A stretch of 64,000 nt of DNA from Asterias rubens (Eukaryota; Echinodermata; Asteroidea; Forcipulatida; Asteriidae): assembly GCF_902459465.1 (NCBI RefSeq), contig NC_047081.1:9081883-9145882 (forward strand), written 5' to 3'. Numbering within the stretch: position 1 is the first letter of the stretch; each line of letters starts with the position of its first letter. The notes under the pieces were generated by a model. It saw only the letters and a program-made list of their open reading frames with translations, made no database searches and was not told the origin of the DNA. Shown here piece by piece: positions 44,101-55,900 of the stretch. Made by a program: the position numbers and the translations under genes.

Positions 44101-45348
44101 TCATGTCACTCCTCCATCTTCTTCTTTGTCCTCTTCTCATTTTATTTTCCTCATTCTTGGTTGCCACTCAACTACTATTGTTGTTCATTTCTTAGCCCAC
44201 TGCCAAGATTTAAAATCAAAAAGAAACAAGCTTTGTTCTATTCTGTGTGACTGCTCAGCTCTATGGTCTGGCCCATAATTATTTAAATGGCAATGTCATG
44301 GACTGATATGTTTTTTAGAATGCTTACAAAATTTGATCTTTTCATCAGTTATAATTTTTAGAAGGATGGGGCATTGGTTTGGCAAAAACAAAGATTTAAC
44401 CTAGGCCTTTGAATCAAAGGAGCTTTTGAGTGTGGGTCATTTTATTGTATAACAATAAATGTGTTGGTCACGTCAGTTGCAATACAATACAATACAATAC
44501 AATACAATGTTATTGGCCCTGCATGGGAAATTCCTTTGGCCTTTTTATTGTAAAAGTCAGTTGAATAATATGTATTTTACGTTTAAATTAAATCAATATT
44601 GCGTTAAGGTTTTCCTTTGGTTTATAAGTTGTATTGTATTCTCTGCTTTTAAATTGTCCTTGCATGTAAGTAACTTAGTGGCTTTGTCTTTGAATTAGCA
44701 ATAGTACCTTGTTTGCCTCAAAAAAATTTTTTTTTCTTTCTTTTACTCCTTGAATTATAAAAAGATTTGCCACAATGTGAAATGTGGCTAGCAAATGTCG
44801 GACAGTGTTAGTTCACAAAGTTAAAGGAAACCACAACAATTTTTGCATGGATTATTTTATTCTACTTTCGAAAACTACCACTTTTCTTATAACACAAAGT
44901 GCTAGATCACAAGGTAACTTGGCCCCTTCAAAGGGCAGCCTGTGCTTAATAAAAAGTGTTTGATATGAAATGACTATGGTCGGTTTTAAAGTGGAATAAA
45001 ACGATCCACATAAAAATTGAGTTGTTTTCTTTTCACTTTGTATACAGGGTCCGACATTTTGTAGCAAAATTTCACAAAATGGCACCCCCGGATTCGTTCC
45101 AAAGTGAAAGGAAAACCACACGTTTGCGAGGCCTTTTGGTATTTATCGATATATTCTACTTCTTAAAACAACCGTAATTATCACATAACAATTAATGCCA
45201 TTGAATGATGAAGTATTGTTGTTTTACCCGACAGTTCAAGTTTCTTCAGTCAGGGGACCTGGCCAAAGGTAAAACATGGTTTTTGTACTTCATGGGGATC
45301 TGTACATTTGTGGAATCCATCTTCGTTGCTGTGATCGTTATGAACTGA
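41140..45348 (+). CDS. Small three-helix membrane protein, paralogue of the divergent neighbour (129 aa, 4 exons)
   Basis: Exons 41140-41256, 41721-41768, 42210-42320 and 45235-45348 (TGA) are joined by phase-0 GT..AG introns. The start ATG has a good context (CACAATGG). A polar 40-residue N-terminus (MDEKTPIFGDPHERE..) precedes helices at about 41-63, 72-96 and 106-127, and the protein ends two residues after the last helix. Helices 2 and 3 are each introduced by a GKxWFLY motif (GKQWFLYLL, GKTWFLYFM), which suggests internal duplication. The RG after helix 1, SGDL before helix 3 and the 48-bp second exon match the gene at 34353-38767. There the SGDL stretch has its own microexon, while here it is fused to the last exon. 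The topology suggests an integral membrane protein. I do not recognise the family. Confidence 0.85.
41289..41638. mobile_element. TTAA-flanked palindromic element, family D
   Basis: TTAAAGGAACACGTTGCCTT to AAGGCAAGTGTTCCTTTAA, with apex ATTTATGGGAGTTTGACTCG..CAATGGCCGACC. It lies in intron 1, 32 bp after the donor. Confidence 0.9.
42346..42714 (-). mobile_element. Family A/B MITE in intron 3
   Basis: TTAAAGACACTGTACATGTT to TAGAGTCCGGTGTCTCTAAA. The hairpin AAGACTTCTGGC/GCCAGAAGCCTT is the family B type. Confidence 0.8.
42894..43070 (+). mobile_element. tRNA-derived SINE
   Basis: CTTGGTAGTCTAGTTGGTAAG resembles an A box and GGGGTTCGAATCCCACTTG is a B box. The tail has GGGAAAGTACGGAGTATACA, as in the element at 40520. 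Confidence 0.65.
43743..44096 (-). mobile_element. Family A MITE, left end missing
   Basis: It begins inside the element (AACTCAAAATAATTATTAGC) and ends GTCCACTGTCTTTAA. Confidence 0.85.
44481..44508. repeat. (AATAC)n microsatellite
   Basis: Five and a half copies of AATAC. Confidence 0.95.
44823..45120. repeat. Degenerate family D-like element
   Basis: AAAGGAAACCACAACAATTT, GATTATTTTATTCTACTTTC and AGTGGAATAAAACGATCCAC match inner parts of family D. The ends are lost. It ends about 115 bp before the last exon of the plus-strand membrane-protein gene. Confidence 0.5.
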
Positions 45349-45442
45349 GTTGTCTGGAATAACACGGGAGGCAACAGAGGCCGTGGCCCCTCTGTTGCCC
45401 CGGTCTTGGCCTTGGTGCCCCTTCAAAAAGTGCTCCTTGTAA

Positions 45443-45448
45443 AATAAA
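45443..45448 (+). promoter_or_regulatory. Polyadenylation signal of the plus-strand membrane-protein gene
   Basis: AATAAA, 94 bp after the stop codon. Confidence 0.55.
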
Positions 45449-45832
45449 ACTGGCCTTGCCCTCTCAAAGATATGTAATTCCAGGCCAGTGTCACTGGATA
45501 AACTACTTGTAACTGATGAGTGGTGGTGGAGACAATAATGGTGATTCAGGGGTGGTAGCGGAGCTCAACATAGACGAGCTGGAAGAGTTCTTATACATGG
45601 TATGGGCCTGGGCGACTAGTGAAATTTGAGTCCTTCCCTTACTACTAATCTGCTCATTATCTGGTTTTATGTTTTTCGGTACAATAGATTGCATTGTTTT
45701 AATTAATGAACAGAGTGTGGTACTGGGGATTGGAGATACTCCACTCCATTGTATCTATAATTGCTCTGAAGCTGTCTTGGTGTTATGAATCTCTGATGGA
45801 CTAATTAGGGAGTACCTGTGTGGGGAGCTTGA

Positions 45833-46192
45833 GGTTGATTTCACAATGTTAGTACTAACTTAGGACTAGTCCTAAGTAGGTCAGGGGTTGATTTCACAAA
45901 GAGTTAGGACTAGTCCTATCTTAGGACTAGTCCTAGGAGATATTTAAAACCTATAGCTGGTCTTAAGTTAGGACGAGTAACTAGAGATAAGACTAGTCTT
46001 AACTCTTTGTGAAATCCACCCCAGGACTCCATACCTTAGTCCTAACTTAGTACTAGTCCTAACTTAGTACTAGTCCTAACTTAGCACTAGTCCTAGTTTA
46101 GGACTTGTTCTAAGAGTTATTGAATAATTAAGGCTAGTCCCAAGTTAGAGATAAGACCAGTCTTAACTTTTTGTGAAATCCATCCCTGGTTT
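45833..46192. repeat. Double GGATTTCAC/TTAGGACTAGTCC repeat
   Basis: One copy runs from GGGTTGATTTCACAAAGAGT to CTCTTTGTGAAATCCACCCC (about 45886-46023). It is flanked by further partial copies with TAACTTAGTACTAGTCC repeated three times. Confidence 0.75.
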
Positions 46193-46291
46193 TCACTGTG
46201 AGATAATGACCAGGTGGGTGGCTTGCAAGGAAGATGAGTGAAAGATGGGTCGTATGAGACAGATGGAAATCTATCAGAATAGGGCTGAGAT

Positions 46292-46665
46292 TTAAAGGGA
46301 AAGTACGCTTTGGTAATTACTTTAAAAAAAATACTAACTTAAAAACTGACTTGGTAACGAGCATTGGAGAGCTGTTGATAGTATAAAACATTGTGGGAAA
46401 CGACTCCCTCTGAAGTATTTAGTTTTTGAGAAAGAGGTAATTTCTTACTAAAATAATAAAAGACTTCTGGCTAGAAGTCTTTTTTCCTATCTGAAAGCAC
46501 ACAAATTCGTCCAACAAGGGTGTTTTTTCTGTCATAATTTTCTCGCAACTTCGATGGCCGATTGAGCCCAAATTTTCACAGGCTTGTTATTTTATGCGTA
46601 TGATGGGATACACCAAGTGAGAAGACTGGTCTTTGACAATTACCAAACGTGTACCTTCCCTTTAA
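46292..46665 (-). mobile_element. Family B MITE, full length
   Basis: TTAAAGGGAAAGTACGCTTT to AACGTGTACCTTCCCTTTAA, with the hairpin AAGACTTCTGGCTAGAAGTC. It is the inverted counterpart of the copy at 18711. Confidence 0.9.
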
Positions 46666-47022
46666 AAAATGAGGTTATGTGGAGTATGGGATTTGCAATA
46701 AGACTGCAATCTTCCATCATATTAAGAGTTGATTTATATATTTATGATTTAATGGGATTGAACTGTTGTTTATGATTAAGTATAACTTAGTAATGTTTAT
46801 TTTTATGTTCTAAACATTGAGCAGTGGTCTAACCAGCGTTTTTTTTAAATTTTATTTAATTCTTGGGATGGGGGTGAGGCAGGCAATGTTTGTTTTAGTA
46901 GTAGGGTGAGGGGTGGGGGGGGGGGTCTAAAGAGCCCGTTCCCCGGTTACTCCACTGTTATTAATAAGCCAGAAAGATGGGTATTAACTTTCTACAGACC
47001 CCTTGAATATAATACGCCTCTC

Positions 47023-47411
47023 TTAAAGACACTGGACACTATTGGTAATTGTCAAAGACCAGTCTTCTCACTTAGTGAATCTCAATGCATGCATAAAATA
47101 ACAAACCTGTGGATAAATTGAGCTCAATTAGTCGTCGAAATGGCGAGATAATATTGGAAAAGGAAAAAACACCTTGTCACACGAAGTTGTGTGCTTTCAG
47201 ATGCTTGATTTCGAGACCTCAAATTCTAAACTTCAGGTCTCAATATCATATTCGTGGAAAATTACTTCTTTCTCGAAAACTACGTCACTTCAGAGGGAGC
47301 CGTTTCTCACAATGTTTTATACTATCAACCTCTCTCCATTACTCGTTAGCAAATGAGGTTTTATGCTGATAATTATTTTGAGTAATTACCAATAGTGTCC
47401 ACTGCCTTTAA
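47023..47411 (+). mobile_element. Family A MITE, full length
   Basis: TTAAAGACACTGGACACTAT to AGTGTCCACTGCCTTTAA with an intact interior. Confidence 0.9.
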
Positions 47412-47683
47412 TATTAATGCATAAGTACGTCACAATTCTAATCCAAAACGAGGCCATAGGCTTGGCGCAGCCACTGCAAGTGGTGGCGGCGGACGTGCGC
47501 CTATAGCCTCATTTTGGGTAAGAATTATTTAAGAGAGGCGCATAGGCTGTAAACGCTGATGGCAAATAATGGAAACTTATTAATTATGCACCATGCACAA
47601 CCCTCAACCAATGATAGGTATTCCTTTGATCTCAGGTAGGGTGCTGTTGTGACTTTACAAAAAGGGGTAAATGAGAAAAGGGC

Positions 47684-47924
47684 CCATTTCATAGAGCTGC
47701 TAAGCACAAACATTTGCTTAGCATGAAATTTTTGCATTGATAAAAACAGGATTACCGACCAAATTTCCATGAGATTTTCAGGATTTAAGCAAACAACACC
47801 TAAATACCAGTAACATGCAATATGCAGCAAATGGAAATTTGGTTAGAAATCCTGTTTTTATCAAGGAAGAAATTTCATGCTAAGCAATATTGTTGTGCTT
47901 AGCAGCTATATGAAATTGGGCCCT
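47684..47924. mobile_element. Family E inverted-repeat element, full copy
   Basis: GGCCCATTTCATAGAGCTGC to AGCAGCTATATGAAATTGGG, with complementary arms throughout. Confidence 0.85.
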
Positions 47925-48184
47925 GGTGGTGTTAACAACAAAATGAACAGTACACTTGACAACAATTCTGTGAACTTCGTGAGATAATTATATTCTTCGG
48001 AGACGATCAAAAAACAATCAGTGTGATGAGGATTGATTATTAGACTGTCTATTTTAGCTCATTATTACAATACACCGTAATTTTGAGATTATTTTTTTAT
48101 TTGAGGCAAAGTATAGCTTTGGTTTTGAGATTCTTTCAATGGTTTTATATATATTATAAATGTAGATACAATAAAACTAACCTG

Positions 48185-48699
48185 TTAAAGGCAGTGGACA
48201 CTATTGGTAATTACTCAAAATGATTATTAGCATAAAACCTCACTTGGTAACAAGAAATGGGGAGAGGTTGATAGTATAAAACATTATGAAACGGCTCCCT
48301 CTGAAGTGGAGTAGTTTTCGAGAAACAAGTAATTTTCCACGAATTTGAATTCAAATCCTCAGATTTAGAATTTGAGGTCTCGAAATCAAGCATCTGGGGA
48401 GAGGTTAATGGGGAGAGGTTGACGGTATGAAACATTGTGAGAGACAGCTGAAGTAATGTGGTTTTCAAGAAATAGGTAATTTTCCACGAATTTGAGACCT
48501 CAGATTTAGAATTTGAGGTCTCGAAATCAAGCATCTGAAAGCACACCACTTCGTGTGACAAGAGTTTTTTTTCTTTCATTATTATCTCGCAAGTTCGATG
48601 ACCGATTGAGTTCAAATTTTCACAGGTTTGTTATTTTATGCATATGTTGAGATACAGCAAGTAGGAAGACTGGTCTTTGATAGTGTCCGCTGTCTTTAA
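48185..48699 (-). mobile_element. Family A MITE with an internal duplication (515 bp)
   Basis: TTAA is present on both sides. The segment from GGGGAGAGGTTGA through ATTTGAGGTCTCGAAATCAA occurs twice in a row (about 48258-48395 and 48409-48532), which explains the extra length. Confidence 0.85.
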
Positions 48700-48995
48700 T
48701 TCATTGGTTATATAGACACCGCCAAAAAAAGCCCAAACCTTCGAAAGGAAGAGTTTTTCAGCATGTCGGTGAAAGCATGAAAAGCTGCAGTGCTTCTTTT
48801 GATTATGATGAGTAAATTATTTGTATTATACGTTTTTTTTGAGCAATTACCAGAGATTATACACTCTCTTCAAATGGTTGCGAACGTAGAGGTGTGATCG
48901 TGATCAACATACTATATAAAGGATTTATTTTTTAGAATAAACATTTACGAAAACACTTGCAATACTACTCTGATATTTAGTGGGAATACAAGTGA

Positions 48996-49104
48996 GACGA
49001 AATAACTAACTTAATTAGTATAAACAGACTTGATCATTTCACTTATGGCTACCAGGCATAAGTGTAATGACCAAGTATGTTTATTATCAAATAAGTTATT
49101 TCGC
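48996..49104. repeat. 109-bp inverted repeat
   Basis: GACGAAATAACTAACTTAAT pairs loosely with ATAAGTTATTTCG, and CTTGATCATTTCACTTATG closely with CATAAGTGTAATGACCAAG. Confidence 0.75.
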
Positions 49105-49529
49105 TATTAATTATAATAATATAGGCATTTATAAGAAAAACTTGGACATTGAGAAATTTGTAATAAAGGGATTTTACGTTTGGTTATTTTGAACTCATTG
49201 TTTGTTTCAAATCTATGGATTTGTTTAGTCAGAGTGAATAATAGTGAAGTATTGATTCAATTCCCTTGTTGTCTCTATACTAATTGCAAACAAAACAGTT
49301 AATGGCCTGACGTTTCGACCCAATCAGAGTCTTTCTCGAAGGCTAAAACTAATTGTATTTTGTATTTTTGTAAATGACTTTGTAAAAATATAACAAGAAG
49401 CTGCAATGAATGCATTTCACCATCTCATTTTTTTTTTATAATGGTGACTTATAACTATGGCGGCATTGTGAAATAATTACCACGTGGTTTGTGTTAAGAG
49501 TCTTCATTACAGCCGGCCTTCAGCTTCAG

Positions 49530-49816
49530 TTAAAGGCAGTGGAGACGTTTTGGTAATAAATCAAAATAGTTATTAGCATAAAACCTTACTTGGTAACGAT
49601 TAATGGGGAGAGGTTGGTAATTTTTGACTCCCATAAATGGCCGACCGCGTTAGTTCGCACAGTAAAAGGAAAACCGTGCAATTTTGAGGCAAACTTGTAT
49701 GGATCATTGTATTCTACTTTTAAAACGTCTTTCCAACCATATGCATTTTATAAAAAAGGGTTACAAACGCTTTTTATAGACTAACTCGTCCGATCCAAGG
49801 CATCGTGTTCCTTTAA
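49530..49816. mobile_element. Chimeric MITE: left part family A, right part family D
   Basis: It begins TTAAAGGCAGTGGAGACGTT and follows family A to GGGGAGAGGTTGGTA. It then switches to TTTTTGACTCCCATAAATGG and follows family D to CGTGTTCCTTTAA. Both outer TTAA sites are intact. Confidence 0.85.
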
Positions 49817-49981
49817 GGAAGAAATTTCATATTAAGCAAATTTTTGTGCTTACAGGCTTTATGAAATAGGGCCCTGATCATTAACTACTGTTTGCAACTT
49901 GACCAAACGTATACCTTTCCTTTATAATTATTTTGGTATAAAATGTCGTATGTGCCAATAACGTTGATTGACCTCTGTTGA

Positions 49982-52900
49982 TTATTTCATGGGTCGAGTT
50001 ATCTCCGAGTTGAACAGACTGTTGTTGGTAGGGGTGGGGTCGGAAGAGGTGCCACTCACTCGGCATAGGATTCCCTTGAAGGCTCGCCTGAATCTACGGT
50101 CGGTTATGGCGTAGCAGAAAGGGTTGAGGGTGCTGTTTGTATAACCAAAGAAAACGCTCACCTGGCGAGTTAAAAAGAAGAGAGAATACAAAATAAATCA
50201 CCAAAAGTTGTTTCAATTTAAAATCTCCACGTATAAATTCTGATTGTCGGATGCGTGCAGATTCGACAACCAATTGAGCTAAAATTTTCACAGGTTTGTT
50301 ATTTTACGCACAATGTTGAGATACACCAAGTGAGAAGACTGGTCTTCGACAACACAGAGCTGTGTACCCGTGTGCATACACATTCTATGCTTGACATCCT
50401 TGTCAGAAGACATCTTTTTCTTTCCTTTGTCCCTGCACCCCACAGAGACTTGTACACAAAATACCCCACAGTCTTTAGAAAACTTAGTTTTTCTGTTCGG
50501 TTTTCATGGTGAATATGAAATCAGAGTCTGTCCATATTATCTAGCTCGGCGGCGGGTAGCGCAGTAGCGCAACTAAAATGGGAAATCAAACTAAACAAAA
50601 GACAAGAAAATTAATGAAAATAAAACTCCAACACATAAGTCAAGGCTATATAGGCTAAATGCATTTTAAGGCAATAAAACAAAATCCCCAGGGGAAATTC
50701 ACTAGTCTTTAATCGAGAAAATTCACACACTTGCAGAACTGCCAACTTGACCTGATTCTATATAATTTTAATATTTCACTGTTCTCGACAGACCGGAATC
50801 TAACAGCTGAGTATAGGGCATCTATCTATTGCATGAGCAAAATAATCTAGATCCCCAACTGCTAGCACACGCTCGCAGGGTGATTTTGTTATTCACTACC
50901 CTCTGGAGACCAGTAAACATAACAGAAGGGGTGGGTCTCTATTAGGGAAACTTTAATGACGGGTGGCTCAACAAGGAATTTTGTAAACGAAGTCTATGTT
51001 TCAACGGTACATGGATGCAAAATAAAAAAATAAAATAAAGTATAAAAATTGTAATTTTTAAAGGACAGTGGACACTAATTGTCAAAAACAAGTCATCTCA
51101 CTTGGTGTATCTCAACATATGCATAAAATAACAAACCTGTGAAAATTTGAGCTCAATTGGTCGTCGAAGTTGCGAGATAACGCTGAAAGAAAAATAACCC
51201 TGGACACACGAAGTTGTGTGCTTTCAGATGCTTGTTTTTTTTTAGACCTCAAATTCTAAACTTTGAGGTCTCGAAATCAAATTCGTCGAAAATTTCATCC
51301 TTTCTCAAAAACTATTGCACTTCAGAGGGAGCTGTTTCTCACAATGTTTTATACCATCAACCTCTCCCCATTGCTCGTCACCAAGAAAGGTTTTATGATA
51401 ATAATTATTTTGAGCAATTACCAATAGTGTCCACTGCCTTTAATATGGAGTCAAAATATAAATTGGACGCCACAAAAGTAAAACCGTGCAATTTCAAGGC
51501 GTGTGGATCATACTTAAATTATCTATCTATCCATTTGCAATTCATAAAAAGCGGCTGCGAACGCTTTTCAAAGACCAGCTCGACCGATCCAAGGCAACGT
51601 GTTCTTTTACCGTCTGCTTGTCCATTAGGTTAAAAGCTTCTTCCTTTTTAAATAATATAAAAAAATCATGGTTGAAAGAGAATGAATCCTAAACTTAATT
51701 GACCTTGGCATTATGCTTGTTCAATATTGAACAAGTGGATTTTTTCTTAAATCCATGGAGATTTCTTCGCATTTTCTATTAGACCTAATCAGACCTATAC
51801 ATGAATATAACATTGGTTCTAAATGTCTTTTCGAACTTCTTTTTCACTTCATGAACTGCTATATTTAGTTGTACATTTTGTTGTTGTTGACATATATGCA
51901 CTCACAACAAACCACGCACATACAAACCAAAATTAGAGGACAAACCATCAAGCAACAATTGTACGTTCTGATGATTTCGATTACGCTGTACAAATCCACG
52001 GCGATTTCTTCTTATGTTTTGTAAGACCTAGGCCTAATATCATGACTATTGACAATGGTTTGTTTCATTTCGTTAGCATTTCAAGAACTGCTATATTTAA
52101 AGGCAGTGGACACTATTGGTAATTACTCCAAATAATTATTAGCATAAAACCTTTCTTGGTGACGAGTAATGGGGAGAGGTTGATGGTATAAAACATTGTG
52201 AGACACGGCTCCCTCTGAAGTGCCATAGTTTTCGAGAAAGAAGTAGTTTTCCACGAATTTTATTTCGAGACCTCAGATTTAGAACTTGAGGTCTCGAAAT
52301 CAACCATCTAAACACACACAACTTCTTGTGACAAGGGTGTATTTTTCTTTCATTATTATCTCGCAACTTCGATGACCGATTGAGCTCAAATTTTCACAGG
52401 TTTGTTATTTTATGCATATGTTGAGATACACCAACTGTAAAGGCTAGTCTTTGACAATTACCAATAGTGTCCACTGCCTTTAACTGAAAATTTGATGGTT
52501 TCAAGTTATGCTTTAAATCCACGGCGATTTTTTTTCTCGCATGTTTTATTAGACCTCCATGACTGTCTTCATTGGTTCTAATATTGCTTGACTTCGTAAG
52601 CACTTCAAGAACTGCTATATTTAATTGTGAATTTGGTGATTCCAATTATCCTTAGAGGGCACATTGCCTCATCCAAATCTCTCATAATTGGCTGTTTCAA
52701 ATTACTCCTTGTCATTTTTCAAGAGTTAATCGCGCTCAAAAACCACCTGCGGTGTGTTGTATTGTAATTTATTTTAGTGAGAGTGATTTTTGTTCACACT
52801 AAATACATTTGCCTCTTGAAAAACAATTATTTAATCAGATTTCGTAAAAGATGTATAGCGTTGTGCAAACAACAGACCGTGTTCTGTCATAAGATTAAAC

Positions 52901-55900
52901 ACACAATTTTAAGGAATAGTTATGTGAATCATTATACACTGTATTCTTCACTGTAAAATATCTTTCCAAGATTCATTTAAACAAAAAAAATACTTAAAAA
53001 AAACACGCATTTTACAACCCAAAAGCGCCCCCATCCGAAGGCAACGTGCCCATTTTATTGAAAGCATCAGAAACAAATTAATCTGCTCAACTTTTAATAC
53101 TGACAGAAATATTGGTCAAACAATAAGGTTTGTTAAAAAAATTAAATTAAAAAAATATTGATTGATTATAAAAAAAAAGTCATGCTCACAATTACCACCA
53201 GCAAGCACTTTTGTTTTAAAGGCACTGGTGATTGTTAATGACCAGTATTCTCACTTGGTGTATCCCAACATAATATAACAATCTATAAAGATTTTGGCTC
53301 ACAAATTATTGTCATCGCAGTTGCAAGAAAATAATAAAAGAAACAACAACATTTTTGCACAGATTGTTGTGCTTTAAGATGCCCGAGAAATGCTTTAGGG
53401 CTTAAGTCCTCCTCTAATGCAATTAGTGAGAAATAACTTCTTTCGCAAAAACTTCTTTCCTTCAAAGGGATTCATTTCTCACAATGTTTTGTATCCACAG
53501 CTCTCCGTTCCTCGTTTCCTCGTTTCCTGGTTATGCTAATAATTTGAGTAATTACCAAACACATCCAATGCCTTTAATAAAATATACTATTCAATTTACT
53601 ATTCAATGTAACGGTGTCTTTCATATATTGTGTGATCGATCATTTCAATACATGAAATAACAACAAACCTGTGAACCCAGTTGAATGAAAGTGTATTCCC
53701 ATTAGCGTTTTCACTATAAATTGTACTAGAATAATAATAAAGCCATTGGCACTTCCGGTACAGAAGAAAAAATAAAAGTTCACAGATTTACAAATAACTT
53801 ACAGCGTTTACAAAAGGTAATGGTGAAAGACCTCTCTTGAAATATTATTCCATGAAATGCTGTACTTTTTGGGAAAACATTGAAACAATATCAATTCTCG
53901 ATATCGAGAATTACGGATTATTTTAAACACATGTCATGACACGGCGAAACGTGCGGAAACAAGGGTGGGTTTTCCCGTTATTTTCTCCCGACTCCGATGA
54001 CCGATTTCCACAGGTTTGTCAATTATAAGTATACACGAAGTGTGGTCCTTGGACAATGCTGTTTACCGATAGTGTCCAATGGCTTTAATCAAATTGCTGA
54101 CGCATCAGCGTGGATTTTACTTTATTATTGACAAGTCTATACTATAGGGGACACTTAGCCCTATTTTTCTTCATACACAATGGTCGGTTCTAGATGTTTG
54201 AAGAATAGAAAACTCATTTAACAATGGGATAGTATAAAACATGCAAGCTTTTACGAGCACAGTGTAAAAGCGTATAAAAACGCTATATATTATTGTATTA
54301 TTTTTTTTTACATGATGGAGGCGAGATATTTAAACAGTGTTCGCTTTTTTTCCAACTAGAGGATTTTTCGTGTTTTTATATCGGTGAGAATAAAGACTTG
54401 TGTTTGGTTATTTAAAAAGCAAATCGAACACATCCTGACCCGTGTCTTGGTCAGCCCGATCCATTCCTTGGTCAGCGCGACCTGTGTCTTCCTCATCCCG
54501 ACCCGTGTCTTGGTTAGCCCGACCTGTGTCTTGGTCAGCCCGACCCGCGTCTTGGTCAGCCCGACCCGTGTCTTGGTCAGCCCGACCCGTATCTAGGTCA
54601 GCCCGACCCGTGTCTCGGTCAGCCCGACCCATGCCTTGGTCAGCCCGACCCGCGTCATGGTCAGCCCGACCTGTGTCTTGGTCAGCCCGACCCGCTTCTT
54701 GGTCAGCCCGACTCGTGTCTAGGTCAGCCCGACCTGCGTCTTGGTCAGCCTGACCAATTTATTGGTCAGCCCGACCTGTGTCTTGGTCAGCCCGACCCAT
54801 GTATCGGTCAGCCCAACCGATGTCTTCGTCAGCCTGACCATTTATGGGTCGGCCCGACCCATGTCCTTTCAGCATGACCAGGAAATATGATTAAATGACA
54901 CATACGATTTGAACTCAACTCTGCGTCCGTTTGACCCTTGGATAATTTTGACAGAGAGTCCGAAACAAAGAACTGACCCATGAAAATAATGGTTTGAGTT
55001 TCCTAACAACTTCGGTTCAGTAATTTTTATGAAGAATTAAAAAAAATCTTACCGCATATAAGACGCCAGGAATACAGTCGTTGCATAGATTGATTATCAT
55101 CACCAATATCGCCCATGGCAACCAAGCTATTATCATTGCAACGATGATGCCGCCAAGCATCTTAGTTGCTCTCCTCTCTGAACGGCCCTTCGAATCCATG
55201 AGTCTTGATCGACTGTCAAGACGTCTCGTCTCTCTAAAATATTTATCTCCATTCTGGTTGTTTACACAAGTCTTTGTCATTTCTTGGTCTGTAGCTCCTG
55301 CAGTCGTTATCATTTCTTGACCTGTAGCTTCTGCAGTCGTTGTCATTTCTTGGTCTGTAGCTCCTACAATCATTGTCACTTCTTGATCTGTAGCTTCTAC
55401 AGTCGTTGTAATTTCTTGGTCTGTATCTCCTACAATCTTTGTCATTTCTTGGTCTGTAGCTCCTACAATCATTGTCACTTCTTGATCTGTAGCTTCTACA
55501 GTCGTTGTAATTTCTTGGTCTGTATCTCCTACAATCTTTGTCATTTCTTGGTCTGTATTTTCTGCAGTCGTTGTCATTTCTTGGTCTGTAGCTCCTACAA
55601 TCATTGTCACTTCTTGATCTGTAGCTTCTGCAGTCGTTGTAATTTCTTGGTATGTAGCTCCTACAATCTTTGTCATTTCTTGGTCTGTAGCTTCTGCAGT
55701 CGTTGTCATTTCTTGGTCTGTAGCTCCTACAATCTTTGTCATTTCTTGGTCTGTAGCTCCTGCAGTCGTTTTCATTTCTTGGTCTGTAGCTCCTACAATC
55801 TTTGTCATTTCTTGATCTGTAGCTTCTGCATTCGTTGACATTTCTTGGTCTGTAGCTCCTGCAGTCGTAGTCATTTCTTGGTCTGTAGCTTCTGCAGTCG

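Larger units (their letters stand above)
45349..49981. other. Spacer between the membrane-protein gene and the GPCR (tail to tail)
   Basis: It holds a polyadenylation signal (45443), a satellite-related scrap (45370-45500), a double TTAGGAC repeat (45833), elements of families B (46292), A (47023, 48185), E (47684) and an A/D chimera (49530), plus a palindrome at 48996. No coding exon was recognised. Confidence 0.6.

Noticed and set aside
54408..54753. Open frames through the 21-bp minisatellite (GRADQDT or SWSARPV repeats)
   Set aside because: Simple tandem repeat in an intron, with no flanking coding sequence or splice sites.
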